Assembly: GCF_900626155.1 (NCBI RefSeq)
Contig: NZ_LR130844.1
Location: forward strand, 124,001 to 188,000
Direction of reading: 5' to 3'
Origin: Anaerococcus vaginimassiliensis
GTDB lineage: Bacteria > Bacillota > Clostridia > Tissierellales > Peptoniphilaceae
DNA: 64,000 nucleotides
In this document: positions 42,207 to 52,037 of the stretch, piece by piece
Layout: every line of letters starts with the position of its first letter
Numbering within the stretch: position 1 is the first letter of the stretch
Program-made: the position numbers and the translations under genes
The notes under the pieces: generated by a model
Seen by the model: only the letters and a program-made list of their open reading frames with translations
The model's database searches: none
What the model was told of the DNA's origin: nothing

Positions 42207-44627
42207 CTATAGTTTTCTGAGTTTACCATTAGTTTTTACATACACGCCATCTCTAGAAATGACTAAGCCGCTATCAGCGCCTCTTATCAAGAAACCTACT
42301 CCGTCACTGTAATTTTTAAATTGAATGCCGTTCATATAAATATCTGTATTGAAGTATGCTAGACCTTTAAACTCCGTATTGTGGTATACCGTGATAGGAA
42401 ACCCCGACCTACGGTTTAATCGTCCCCCATAGTCCATAGAGATATAACTTTCCCAAACTCTTTTACTGCCGTTCCAGTAGGCTAAGCTTAGATAGGCCGA
42501 TGTATAGTGACCAATACTCATAGCCATTTCTCCTGAATCATATCCACGTGTAACTCTGACATTTCCATATTCTCCGCCATCGCCTCTGTAGTCAGCAAAT
42601 CCTATACGGTTATGCTCCATCTTGATACCGACTCCGTCATCTTTGTCTATAGTCTCAAAGCTCCCTTTAACTGTAACATCACCTTGTAAGTCTATCCTAG
42701 ATGCTGCTATTTTTACTTGCTCAGGCGATTGGTTTATTTCGGATATAATTTCATTCTTTGAAACTTTATGAGTAATTAGACCAGCAGCCATATTAAGTTG
42801 CGATTGAACTGTGGAAATTGTATCTCCTTGTCGGAGTAAATATTCACCAAAAGTATTGACGGTTGTTTGAACTTCTCCTACGCTAGCACTTATCATCTTA
42901 TCAGTTTGGTATAAACTTGCGTAGTTATTAGATACATAAGTCTTGTAGTTAGATAGCTCCCTGTCAGTATAGGTCTTCATCTCACCTTGAAGATTCTTAG
43001 CATAAGTCTTAGTTTCCGTTATTTGTGCTTCAACACTTCGAGTAAGCGAGCTTACACTAGTACTTATCTTTTCATTAGTTATATCCACCTTAGACTTCAT
43101 CTCTAGAAGTTCCCTTTCAAGGGTCACATCTTTTATTTCTCTCTCTTTTTTATAAGTGATGAAGTCGTTTTGGTTTGATTTTACAAGCTCATCGAGATTT
43201 GTCATATCATACTTGACTGTACCTATCTGTCTTTTTAGATCTTCGTCTAGCTGGTATATCTCTTCATGAAAAGAGTTGCTCTGGTTTTCCATCTCTTTAC
43301 GAGTTTCTGCTATTCTTTCTAATGCTCCTGCTATCTCAGCCTTTCTTTGCTCGATTTCTTGGATATTTTTATCTTGCGTATACTTATAGTCGGCTACCGT
43401 GATATTTATACCGTCGATAGTCTTGTCAATTTCCATCTGCTTATTGACAATCGGCTTGGTTTGCCCTGTTTTAGGGTCTACATAGGTGGTTGACTCTGAT
43501 ATTTTTTCATATATCTTTTTATCTGTTTGGAGCCTCTCAGTCTTGTAGGTCTTAAAACTATCGTCAGTGTACCTTTTTGCGGTAGCTACTGAACTTTTAA
43601 TAGCATCCTCTGTGGTTTCAAACCTTACCCTGGTCTCTTCCCACATCTCTTTTGTAAGCTCGATAGTTTCGTCTAGGTCGTCCACCATATCTAAAGGCTT
43701 GTTTGCAAGGCTTATGTCATTATTAAAAGGCTTATAAGGATAGAACTTTCCTGAAAGAATTCTATATCTTTCTTTAACTTTTCTATCTCTATCTACAAGA
43801 TATACATAATCTCCTACATCATACTTTTGACCTTTTACCCCTACGGCATCAGATAAGTCTTTGACCTTAAGTTTTATGGTAATTCTAGGTCTTGATAAAG
43901 CTTTAAGCTTTCTAGCTGCTTCATCTTTCAGATTTTGGATATTGGTATATCTTTCATCTTTCCAGTGATAAGTTATGGTCTTAAAACAATAAGATTTATC
44001 TTCAAGATAATCTTTTCCGTCGTTGATTTGGTTGATTTTAAGTCCGTTCATACCCTCAGGAATTATCCTAGTGGCAAAGTCAAAGGATTCTTCTGTGATA
44101 TCCTTATCGTCAATATCTAGATCATCAAAGAAGCACTTGCCCCTATCTTCGCCTAGCTCTTTGCCAAAGATGATTAAGTTTTCTTCTGCGTGTATTTTAA
44201 ATTCACAATCAAACTTTTTTACCGCTAACTTTATAGCTTCCCATGAGTCCATGTGATCGGCGGTCATAGTTCTACGCCCTTCAATTTGCCCTACAATCTT
44301 ATAAGACCATGAAGAAGGTAGAATTCCCTTGATTATGGTTTCAAAGTCCTTGTGGGGGAAGTTTACACTCTTTAAAAAGTTATATTGTAGAGTATAGACC
44401 GCCTGTCTTGCCTCTATCTTGTATCCCTCATAAAAAGGTTCAATATTCTTAACTTCATATGTCTCTTTATCATGACTGATTAAGCATTCCGCTTGAAAAA
44501 GGTATCTGAAATCTTTAGGGATTTCAAAAAATACTTTAGTAAGCTTGTTAATTTCCTTCTCATACTCTAGGTTCTTGTATAAGGAAAAAGGGGACTCTTC
44601 CATATCTTGTAAAGTGTATACTAGCAT
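42207..44627 (-). CDS. Phage tail-tip protein (prophage tail endopeptidase/antireceptor type)
   Basis: An 806-residue protein. The N-terminal 330 residues (LQDMEESPFSLYKNLEYEKEINKLTKVFFEIP onward) resemble the tail-associated hub of siphoviruses (gp27-like, prophage tail endopeptidase group). Residues about 340-640 are mostly coiled coil, followed by a strand-rich C-terminal domain (FADYRGDGGEYGNVRV...) likely to contact the host surface. It overlaps the distal-tail gene by seven bases. Receptor-binding is inferred from position. Confidence 0.75.
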   Translation of the reverse strand: MLVYTLQDMEESPFSLYKNLEYEKEINKLTKVFFEIPKDFRYLFQAECLISHDKETYEVKNIEPFYEGYKIEARQAVYTLQYNFLKSVNFPHKDFETIIKGILPSSWSYKIVGQIEGRRTMTADHMDSWEAIKLAVKKFDCEFKIHAEENLIIFGKELGEDRGKCFFDDLDIDDKDITEESFDFATRIIPEGMNGLKINQINDGKDYLEDKSYCFKTITYHWKDERYTNIQNLKDEAARKLKALSRPRITIKLKVKDLSDAVGVKGQKYDVGDYVYLVDRDRKVKERYRILSGKFYPYKPFNNDISLANKPLDMVDDLDETIELTKEMWEETRVRFETTEDAIKSSVATAKRYTDDSFKTYKTERLQTDKKIYEKISESTTYVDPKTGQTKPIVNKQMEIDKTIDGINITVADYKYTQDKNIQEIEQRKAEIAGALERIAETRKEMENQSNSFHEEIYQLDEDLKRQIGTVKYDMTNLDELVKSNQNDFITYKKEREIKDVTLERELLEMKSKVDITNEKISTSVSSLTRSVEAQITETKTYAKNLQGEMKTYTDRELSNYKTYVSNNYASLYQTDKMISASVGEVQTTVNTFGEYLLRQGDTISTVQSQLNMAAGLITHKVSKNEIISEINQSPEQVKIAASRIDLQGDVTVKGSFETIDKDDGVGIKMEHNRIGFADYRGDGGEYGNVRVTRGYDSGEMAMSIGHYTSAYLSLAYWNGSKRVWESYISMDYGGRLNRRSGFPITVYHNTEFKGLAYFNTDIYMNGIQFKNYSDGVGFLIRGADSGLVISRDGVYVKTNGKLRKL

Positions 44628-45295
44628 ATAACTCTCCCTTCAAACTCCATAAAGCACCTAATATCTCCGTCTGATTCAACTAGTAGCTCTACATAATCAT
44701 CTATATAGGGAAAACTGAAAGTATAGTACTGATATTCAATAGTTGCCTGATATAAGCCTTCTTCTGCATCAATTCTAGTCGTTTCATCAACATTTAAAAG
44801 CTCTATATCATCATCAAATCCCTTTATACTTACCCTTGGCGACTCTCCTTCAAAGTAAAAGCGGCAAGGAGTGGGTAAATTCCCATTATTATATATAGTT
44901 ACTTTTTTATTTAGAGGTAGTTCTATACGCTGAGTATTTAGCATAGCTATAGCCTTGCCTTTGAAGGTGACTACTTGATACCAATATCTAGTTTCTACGC
45001 TCTCAGCTAAAAATCTGCCTTTATAAAAAACTTCATTATCAAAAGTTATTGTTGCTATATCTAGTAATTTAGATACTTTATTTCTGTTTTCTCTTATCTT
45101 TTCTTTACTTCCCTTAAACTCTATAGAAAAAGAGACGGGCGTAAAAGCCAATCTCTCTTTACTATAAAATATCAAACCTGTATCAGATATAAATTCGTCC
45201 CTGTCAATTTCGGTATTCCCTATATCAGGATACGCCAAAACATGGGCATCATACTTTCTTAGGTCTTTAATTAAATTTATAGGTAGTTTTTTCAA
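44621..45295 (-). CDS. Distal tail protein (Dit)
   Basis: A 224-residue protein in the standard position between tape measure and tail-tip genes. Features typical of siphovirus Dit are YDAHVLAYPDIGNTEIDRDEFISDTGLIFYSKERLAF near the start and a galectin-like C-terminal half beginning KVTIYNNGNLPTPCRF. Dit forms the ring joining the tail tube to the tip. It overlaps the tape measure by four bases. Confidence 0.8.
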   Translation of the reverse strand: MKKLPINLIKDLRKYDAHVLAYPDIGNTEIDRDEFISDTGLIFYSKERLAFTPVSFSIEFKGSKEKIRENRNKVSKLLDIATITFDNEVFYKGRFLAESVETRYWYQVVTFKGKAIAMLNTQRIELPLNKKVTIYNNGNLPTPCRFYFEGESPRVSIKGFDDDIELLNVDETTRIDAEEGLYQATIEYQYYTFSFPYIDDYVELLVESDGDIRCFMEFEGRVIC

Positions 45296-48200
45296 CCTCT
45301 ACGCCTCCTTTCTTTTGATATTTCTTGGCTCACTATCGGAGCTACTGCTTTTCCTATTTCTCTACTATCTAGATTGATAACGCTAGTTACAGCCCCATTC
45401 TTCACCTCAACTTGTACGTCTTGTTGGTGCTGGATTGCCCCACCACTAAAGTTATAGGCTAAATCAGTTCCTAACTTGCTGTTATTTAGTAGAACTGTTT
45501 TTTTTGCTTTGTCTCTTATAGCTTCCATGGTATTTCTAATCTTTTTAACAGCAAAACCTTCTTCATCTTCAATACCAATTCCTAGACCTTTAGTAAGCAT
45601 GCGACCAACTTCGTCTCTCATCACTCTTGAAGGTGAATGGATAGCAGCTGCTCTTTTAGCTGCCCATACTGCAGATTGCATAACTGAAACTGCAGCTGAT
45701 ATTACACCAGATCTACCGCCATATATACCACCTGCAAGTCCAGACATAAGGTTATATCCAGCAGAAGAGAAAGAACCTCGATAGCCATTTACAGTTCCAA
45801 CCATACTAGAGCACATAGAAGATACGGTTGACTTAGCTCTACTTGCTCCACTACTTATAGCGGATACAAGACCATTCATCATAGAAGTAGCTTGACTTTT
45901 TATAGCACTTGACGTTGACCTCATCTGAGACTTTATGCTATTTCCCATAGAAGTGAATTGAGTTTTTGCTTTATTTGACCCACTAGTTACTGTTGAAGCA
46001 AAGTTATTCATCATACTTCTAGATTGACTAGTGATATTTGAGCTTAGGCTTGTAAAGGACGAATTTATATTGGATTGTAGTCCAGTAAAAACCCCCTGTA
46101 CTCTGTTAGCTCCGCTTGTCACACTAGATGTTATGCTATTCATCATAGAGTTAGCACTTGCACTAGCGTTGCTTGATGTAGCGTTTAGGCTTGATTGAAT
46201 TTGGTTGCCCATGGAGTTTACATCAGCTACCGCTTTACTAGATCCTGAGCTTATAGCACTTGTATAGCCTTCCATAGAGGTTTGCCCTGCACTTGCGAAG
46301 CCTTGTGCCTTACTGTCTAGGTTATCTACTGCACCTTGTCCTACCGCTTCTGTTGAAGCATCTACAGTAGGCTTGGATAGGTCTATACCTCCCGCAAACT
46401 GAGTGCCTAGCTCATTACCTTTGGTTTGGGCTTGTTCGCTACTTGCGTCTAGGTTGTCTGTTGCGGTCTGTCCTAGCATTTGTGACCTTGTAGTTACATC
46501 CATGGTAGAGCTTTCTATACCATCTGCGAAGTTGGTACCAGTATTCAAACCTTTTTGTTTTGAGTTATCAAAAAGTAGGGATGATCTAGCCTCTAAAGGA
46601 TTAGAAAATGTATTTTGGTAGGCTGTTGATACATCCGCTTCGCCTGATGATACCCCTTGACCATATGCTGTGACATTGTCATAGCCTAATCGACTCAAAG
46701 CTTCTTGAATATTAGCTTCACTTAACCCCATGTTTTTTAGAGCAGTATAGGCTTGTTCTGCTGTTGCACGGCCTGCATCTGTACCTGCACCAAAGCCTTC
46801 CATATTAAGATATCCAGCTTGGTTCATTGCCTCTATAGCTTGTAAAGAGGTTAATCCCGATGCTATAAGCTGTCTGTATACCCCTAAGGCTTGTTCACTA
46901 GCTGAGCCTGAACCTTGTGCAAAGGCATCTACATTTATCTGCCCTTTGCTAAACATCTCGTCAAAGGCTTCTAGTTCAGTAAGTCCCATATCCATCATGG
47001 TCTTATATTCATTTAGGATGCTTTCTTTGCCCTCGGCGGTTCCTGTTTGATAGCCTTCCATATTCTTTCGGGCAATCTCGGTGGTTTTTTCTACAGCTTC
47101 TATTTCGCTAAAGCCATCCTCCATAAATTGTTGGAGCATTTCTCTATAAGTTTGCCCACCTTCTTCTGTACCATTGACGTATCCGTCTATATTAAGACCT
47201 GCAACCTCAAAGAACTTTTCCGCTGCTTCCATAGTATCAAGACCAGATGTTCTTATAGCTGTGTAAGCACTTCTTACATTCTCTGAGCCTTCGTATACTG
47301 CTTGGGCATATTCTTCTACGCTTGCCTTACCTTCTTGTCTTATAATAGCTCTAGCGTCTGAGTCTGAAACTCCACCTTGGATTAGGTCTTTATAGGCTGT
47401 TGATATATCTGTAGTTCCCTCTTTCAGACCATCAACTACTCCTTGAACCATGTTTTCTCCAGTAGGCTTGGTTTCTCCTCCGTCTACTGAATCATTTACT
47501 TTTTTAGGTAAGTCTTTAGCCTTGTCGGAAACTTTATTTTCGTTTTCTTCCCAACCTTGCTTGATACCATCTACAAAGGATTTACCTATGTCTTTAAGTT
47601 TGCCTACACCAGCTTTTAGCTTGCTACCTAGTACTGATATAAGACCTTTAGAGTGGACATCAGCAAAGAAGCCTTTAGCTGCATCTATACCATCGCCTAT
47701 CTTATTAACTAAAGATTTTCCGACATTTACAAGAGCAGAAGCTCCTTGTTTTATCTTATTGGCAATAGATCCTACTATTTTACCCGCTGAATTTGCTATC
47801 TTAGGTATATCAAGGTTGAACCCTTTGGCAATAGCAATCGCTAAAATTCCGCCCGCTACAACTAAGCCTGCTGGATGTGAGAGGATTTTAATTATAAATG
47901 GAATTATTTTCCCTGCAACTGCTGATATTTTCCCAAAACCTAAAGACATTCCATGCCCTAGTTTATCTAGTATAGCTTGTCCACTAGGACCAATAAGAGA
48001 CTTAGAGTGACTGTCAATCGCAGATTTTATAGTATTTACTAGGCCTTTAGCAGAGCTTTTTAGTCTATCTTGACCCTCCAAAATAGATATAGCTAATAAA
48101 TCGACTGTATCTTTTCCGCTTTTAGCGATAGGTCCAATAGATTTATTGATTCCATTTGTCAAGAATTTGATAAGCTTACTGCCTGTTTTATTTAGCTTAG

Positions 48201-49941
48201 TTCCACCGTTGTTGAAAGATGTTATTAAACTACTAATAACGCCATTAGCAGACTTACTAACAGCTACTTTCTCACCTAGTATTCCTTTGGCTAAGGAAGC
48301 CATCATCTTTTTAGCAACATCTACTCCCTTGAAAGCCATAAATGCAATAGATAAAGCTTTTAATACCTCTGGTGCTGCTTTAACAATTACATCAGTATTA
48401 TCTACAATTCCTCTAGCTATAGCTTTAAGTAGGTCAAACCCAACTTTTAAAAGTTTTGCAGCATTTTTATTAAAGCTTTCTGCTAGCTTTCCTATAATCT
48501 CTATAGCTTTTGGCACTAAGATATGAGCATTTGCTGTAAGTCCTTCTGCAAGTTTAACTAAAATATCTCCACCTACTTCAAAAAGCTTTGCCCCTACTTC
48601 CATAAAGGCAGAAACTAGAGTGGTTATAATTTCCGCTGCACTACTTGCTAGCTTGTCAGAATTATTTTGTAGCCCATCAAGTAAACTTAAGATTATAGTC
48701 TTACCTGCTTCTATAAATTTAGGAGCTTTCTCCGCTATCGCAACTGCTCCCTCTGCTATCATATCACCTAAGACTTTTGGAAGGCGTCCTATATCCCTTG
48801 TAACAACCTTGTTGAGTCTATCAACCTGCTTAGTTACTGATTGGACTACTTCTCTAAAAGGTGTGTCTACATGCTCAAAAAGTGCTATACCTAAGCCTTC
48901 TAGTGCTGACTTTAAGATGGTGATATCCCCTTTGAGGTTATCATTCATGGTCTTAGCCATTTTTTCTGCAGCACCTGCGGAGTTGTTTATTGAGTTAGTT
49001 AAGCTGTTAAAATCTTCTTCGCTAGCATTCAAAATTGCCAGCATACCCGCCATGGCTTCTTTACCAAAAAGAGTTGTGGCAGCTTGAGTTTTTTGTTCTT
49101 CGCTTAAACCACTAAATGATTGCCTCATCTCTCCCATAAGTTGGTTAAAAGGTTTGATTTCGCCATTGGAATCCGTTATTGAAATTCCTAGTCGCTCCAT
49201 CTCGCTTGCAACTTCATTGGTTGGAGAAGATAACCTTAGTAGTGCGGATCTTAAAGAAGTTCCCGATTGACTCCCTTTAATACCAGCATTAGCCATCAAT
49301 CCCAAAGCTACAGAAACATCTTGTACTTTGTACCCTAAGGCTCCAGCAACTGGGGCTACATACTTAAATGATTCCCCTAGCATGCCTACTTTGGTATTAG
49401 AAGCAGTAGAAGCTGCAGCCAAGACGTCGACAAACTCGCTTGTATCTTGTGCAGTAAGACCAAAAGCGGTTAAGGCGTCAGTCACGATATCAGAGGTAGT
49501 TCCTAAATCCTCGCCAGAAGCAGCAGCTAGGTTCATAATTCCTGGTAAACCATCAAGCATTTCTTTACTAGTCCAACCCGCCATACCCATGTACTTAAGG
49601 GCTTCTGCTGATTGAGTGGCTGAAAACTTAGTAGTAGCCCCCATCTCTTTTGCTTTTGATCTAAGGGCTTCTAGTTCTTTGCTTGATGATTTGGATATAG
49701 CTTGAACCTCACTCATAGAAGCATCAAAATCTGCCCCTGCTTTTGCTGAATAAGCTCCAAATCCTACAGCTGCAACTCCTGCAGCTTTAAAGCCTGTCTT
49801 AATTCCACTTACCGCCTTGTCAGTAACACTTTTTATACCGTTACCTGCAGCGGTTGCCATAGAGGTAAGAGAAGACAAGCCACTTTTAAATCCTGAGGTG
49901 TCTAGCTTGGTATCAAATAGCAGTTTACCATCACTTGCCAT
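45292..49941 (-). CDS. Phage tail tape measure protein
   Basis: A 1549-residue protein that sets tail length and plugs the tube before DNA ejection. The N-terminal 350 residues contain the TP901-type tape-measure domain (ADFDASMSEVQAISKSSSKELEALRSKAKEMG, LMANAGIKGSQSGTSLRSALLRLSSP). Long alpha-helical and hydrophobic segments follow (PAGLVVAGGILAIAIAKGF). Two exact internal repeat arrays lie in the second half. By the usual relation of length to tail size, a tail of roughly 200 nm or more would be expected (inference). Confidence 0.95.
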   Translation of the reverse strand: MASDGKLLFDTKLDTSGFKSGLSSLTSMATAAGNGIKSVTDKAVSGIKTGFKAAGVAAVGFGAYSAKAGADFDASMSEVQAISKSSSKELEALRSKAKEMGATTKFSATQSAEALKYMGMAGWTSKEMLDGLPGIMNLAAASGEDLGTTSDIVTDALTAFGLTAQDTSEFVDVLAAASTASNTKVGMLGESFKYVAPVAGALGYKVQDVSVALGLMANAGIKGSQSGTSLRSALLRLSSPTNEVASEMERLGISITDSNGEIKPFNQLMGEMRQSFSGLSEEQKTQAATTLFGKEAMAGMLAILNASEEDFNSLTNSINNSAGAAEKMAKTMNDNLKGDITILKSALEGLGIALFEHVDTPFREVVQSVTKQVDRLNKVVTRDIGRLPKVLGDMIAEGAVAIAEKAPKFIEAGKTIILSLLDGLQNNSDKLASSAAEIITTLVSAFMEVGAKLFEVGGDILVKLAEGLTANAHILVPKAIEIIGKLAESFNKNAAKLLKVGFDLLKAIARGIVDNTDVIVKAAPEVLKALSIAFMAFKGVDVAKKMMASLAKGILGEKVAVSKSANGVISSLITSFNNGGTKLNKTGSKLIKFLTNGINKSIGPIAKSGKDTVDLLAISILEGQDRLKSSAKGLVNTIKSAIDSHSKSLIGPSGQAILDKLGHGMSLGFGKISAVAGKIIPFIIKILSHPAGLVVAGGILAIAIAKGFNLDIPKIANSAGKIVGSIANKIKQGASALVNVGKSLVNKIGDGIDAAKGFFADVHSKGLISVLGSKLKAGVGKLKDIGKSFVDGIKQGWEENENKVSDKAKDLPKKVNDSVDGGETKPTGENMVQGVVDGLKEGTTDISTAYKDLIQGGVSDSDARAIIRQEGKASVEEYAQAVYEGSENVRSAYTAIRTSGLDTMEAAEKFFEVAGLNIDGYVNGTEEGGQTYREMLQQFMEDGFSEIEAVEKTTEIARKNMEGYQTGTAEGKESILNEYKTMMDMGLTELEAFDEMFSKGQINVDAFAQGSGSASEQALGVYRQLIASGLTSLQAIEAMNQAGYLNMEGFGAGTDAGRATAEQAYTALKNMGLSEANIQEALSRLGYDNVTAYGQGVSSGEADVSTAYQNTFSNPLEARSSLLFDNSKQKGLNTGTNFADGIESSTMDVTTRSQMLGQTATDNLDASSEQAQTKGNELGTQFAGGIDLSKPTVDASTEAVGQGAVDNLDSKAQGFASAGQTSMEGYTSAISSGSSKAVADVNSMGNQIQSSLNATSSNASASANSMMNSITSSVTSGANRVQGVFTGLQSNINSSFTSLSSNITSQSRSMMNNFASTVTSGSNKAKTQFTSMGNSIKSQMRSTSSAIKSQATSMMNGLVSAISSGASRAKSTVSSMCSSMVGTVNGYRGSFSSAGYNLMSGLAGGIYGGRSGVISAAVSVMQSAVWAAKRAAAIHSPSRVMRDEVGRMLTKGLGIGIEDEEGFAVKKIRNTMEAIRDKAKKTVLLNNSKLGTDLAYNFSGGAIQHQQDVQVEVKNGAVTSVINLDSREIGKAVAPIVSQEISKERRRRG
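45721..46248 (-). repeat. Four tandem 44-residue repeats in the tape measure
   Basis: Four in-frame units of 132 bp each. Every unit starts SG(S/A)(N/S)(K/R)(A/V) and has MM or LM near position 35-36; the last one is the most divergent. There are no gaps between units. Confidence 0.85.
46624..47397 (-). repeat. Six tandem 43-residue repeats in the tape measure
   Basis: Six in-frame units of exactly 129 bp. The shared pattern is Y at position 2, G(L/V/F) at 9-10, an (E/D)A pair near 14-15, (Y/F) at 30 and G near 33. Protein-level similarity is clear while the DNA has diverged, so the array is old and under selection. Confidence 0.9.
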
Positions 49942-49958
49942 AAGTCACCTCACTTTCT

Positions 49959-50576
49959 TTATATTTGCATGCTTGCCATCATAGACCTTGCAAAGGATAT
50001 TTCTTTTTCCTCCTCGGTTCTTTCATCTGGCAAGGCATATATTTTTTTCATTTGTCTATAAAATTTCTTTTCATCTTTACTCATCTTTGAAGTGATTTTC
50101 ATAGATCTAAAAGACATGATTTTTGAGAAAAGACACTTATCACTAAGGCCATTAAAAAGAGCTTTAAACTCCCACCAATGCAAGTGATCGGTAAAAAGAT
50201 TGATATTGTAGCACTCCATATAGGCTGAATAGATATAAGACCAGTCATGTTCATAAGAATAAATTTTCTTAGGTTTGCTAAAGTCTGAATCTTCTTCCTC
50301 GCCTTCTTCTTTTTTTCTGCCCTCATCTATCTTTTCACCTAGGCTATAGAATTGCAGAAGTGCATCAAACAGCTTTTCAAGGTCGTCTAGGCTTGATATA
50401 GATACATCTTCCGCCAAACATAAATTTAAGACCTCTATCACTTGCTTTTCTGAATCTTGGCTTTTGTCAAGCATAAGCTCCTCATACTTAATCCAAGTTC
50501 TAAAATCTGTTTTTATAGCTATGCGCTCACCACCTACATCTACATAGTTAGGTAATTCTTTAGTTAAGTAGCTCAC
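49959..50576 (-). CDS. Tail assembly protein, Gp15 family
   Basis: A 205-residue protein matching bacteriophage Gp15: YVDVGGERIAIKTDFRTWIKYEELM at the N-terminus and a W-rich middle (DHLHWWEFKALFNGLSD). It sits directly before the tape measure in transcription order, the place of tail assembly chaperones. It overlaps the preceding gene by four bases. Confidence 0.82.
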   Translation of the reverse strand: MSYLTKELPNYVDVGGERIAIKTDFRTWIKYEELMLDKSQDSEKQVIEVLNLCLAEDVSISSLDDLEKLFDALLQFYSLGEKIDEGRKKEEGEEEDSDFSKPKKIYSYEHDWSYIYSAYMECYNINLFTDHLHWWEFKALFNGLSDKCLFSKIMSFRSMKITSKMSKDEKKFYRQMKKIYALPDERTEEEKEISFARSMMASMQI

Positions 50577-50977
50577 TTCTCATCAACTATAATTCCGTCT
50601 ACTGCCCCCTTATTTCTGTTGACAATAAAGGTTTTAGTTAGTTCTATAAGCTCTTTGTTAGCTTTATCTACTTCTCCGATTAAGTAGTTTCCAATACCTA
50701 GGTAGTCAGTAAGTAAGAGGTCATCTCCCCCAAATACTTTCTCTTGGATATCATCCATAGCTCCTAATCCTAAAATAGTATCATAAGCCCTTCTAAGTGC
50801 TTGCTTAGCCTCAGCAGAAGACATAGTTTTAAAATCTAGTTTGCCTATATCTGTAAGCTTTTGGGCAAGGTCAGTATCATGTTCTACTTCGTAGTTTAGA
50901 TATTTTGTTTCGCCTTGATCGCCTGTGTACTCAAATTCAAATTTTATAAGGTGTCTTTTTTGTCTTTTAAATGCCAT
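50573..50977 (-). CDS. Tail assembly chaperone-like protein
   Basis: A 134-residue acidic-basic protein (KFEFEYTGDQGETKYLNYEVEHDTDLAQKL). I recognise no named domain, but its place between major tail protein and Gp15 is that of the first tail chaperone. ACTCC-complement AAGGAG lies just before the ATG. Confidence 0.65.
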   Translation of the reverse strand: MAFKRQKRHLIKFEFEYTGDQGETKYLNYEVEHDTDLAQKLTDIGKLDFKTMSSAEAKQALRRAYDTILGLGAMDDIQEKVFGGDDLLLTDYLGIGNYLIGEVDKANKELIELTKTFIVNRNKGAVDGIIVDEK

Positions 50978-51022
50978 AATTTACTCCTTTTATTGTTTTT
51001 TATATTTTTATGAAAAGAAAAA

Positions 51023-51039
51023 GGGAGCTTGTCGCTCCC
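51023..51039 (-). terminator. Terminator after the major tail protein gene
   Basis: Stem GGGAGC / GCTCCC with a 5-nt loop and TTTTTCTTTTC on the minus strand. Partial termination here would explain high tail-tube and low chaperone expression. Confidence 0.8.
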
Positions 51040-51046
51040 CTAATTT

Positions 51047-51613
51047 CTACATTGTTTCTGATTCGTGTGCTGGCTCGCTTGCTGCCTTACCTTCGGTAAA
51101 TTTAATTGTTAGCCATTCAGAATCTCCTTCTTCTAATTCGGCGTACCCTTCAATTAGAGGACCGTTAGCTTTAAAAGATCCTGAGTATTGGAAAGCACCA
51201 GTACCATCTCCTGCTGAATCAGGTACGATTGTGTGGTTTCTTTTGATAGCGTAATACTTGCCTTTTTGCCCTTCTATCTCTTTGCCAAAGTCCACCACGA
51301 CAATATCTACAGTAGCATCATCTGCCAACTGCTCTTTATCAAAGACTTCTTGTATTCTGTTGTGTACTGGGTTGTCTTTATATCTGTCGAGGGTGAATTC
51401 AGTTGTTGAGGTCATCTCTGTAACTGATGTTCTTTTTGATTTCTCATCTACGTATTTTCTTGAATATTCTTCTGTTTCTTTTGAGGTTGGAAGTTCTGTA
51501 AATCCTTTCATCCTGTAGAATTTATCACCAATCCCCATAAAGGAAACTACATCCGCTCTAAGGACTATCCCTTTAAATTCCTTCAAATTTTGTATACTGT
51601 TAGTATCTGCCAT
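51047..51613 (-). CDS. Major tail (tube) protein
   Basis: A 188-residue protein: ADVVSFMGIGDKFYRMKGFTELPTSKETEEYSRKYVDEKS and GAFQYSGSFKANG are typical of phi13/TP901-type tail tubes. A GGAGG site precedes it and a terminator follows, as is common for the abundant tube protein. It overlaps the upstream gene by 14 bases. Confidence 0.82.
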   Translation of the reverse strand: MADTNSIQNLKEFKGIVLRADVVSFMGIGDKFYRMKGFTELPTSKETEEYSRKYVDEKSKRTSVTEMTSTTEFTLDRYKDNPVHNRIQEVFDKEQLADDATVDIVVVDFGKEIEGQKGKYYAIKRNHTIVPDSAGDGTGAFQYSGSFKANGPLIEGYAELEEGDSEWLTIKFTEGKAASEPAHESETM

Positions 51614-52037
51614 TGTTTACCTCCATATAAACTAAACGCATTTGTATTTGATACTGGCTAGAGCCTACCTCGGCACTAGATAAGTATCCGTTTGTTACTA
51701 TTTCCAGATTGGTTGGGTATCTCTCCCCCTCTAAGTCTGGATAAATTTCTTTGTAATTTTGCTCTTGTATCCATTCGATTAAATTATCAAAAAAAGCGGA
51801 GTTTTCTAGTTGTGTTACTAGGTCTCCGCTCATGTGACTTCTTGTAGTAAAGATGAACCCAAATTGCTTAAGTTCGTCTCCGTCTACATATTTTTTAATT
51901 GTTGGATTTATAGGCTCAGTATAGATTCCATACTCCAGGGGTTGGTCTCCTAGAAAATCCACACTAAGCCTTACATCATCTTCTAAGTAAGGGCAATCCA
52001 AAAAGTATTCCCTTACACTTTCTATTATTGACTTCAT
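51600..52037 (-). CDS. Tail terminator / completion protein candidate
   Basis: A 145-residue protein (SIIESVREYFLDCPYLEDDVRLSVDFLGDQPLEYGIYTEP). By order it corresponds to the tail terminator (minor capsid protein group in Listeria A118-type phages). It overlaps the neighbouring genes on both sides. Confidence 0.7.
   Translation of the reverse strand: MKSIIESVREYFLDCPYLEDDVRLSVDFLGDQPLEYGIYTEPINPTIKKYVDGDELKQFGFIFTTRSHMSGDLVTQLENSAFFDNLIEWIQEQNYKEIYPDLEGERYPTNLEIVTNGYLSSAEVGSSQYQIQMRLVYMEVNNGRY

Noticed and set aside
45721-47397. CRISPR-like array
   Set aside because: The repeats are in-frame protein repeats without spacers, and the DNA copies are not identical. I saw no CRISPR array anywhere in the window.
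47450-49615. Several long plus-strand frames opposite the tape measure
   Set aside because: They are antisense frames of a low-complexity gene, without ribosome-binding sites and with unnatural residue composition.
49959-50977. Frameshifted tail chaperone pair as in phage lambda G/GT
   Set aside because: The two genes overlap by an ATGA stop-start and the second has its own start; Gp15-type proteins do not require a frameshift.
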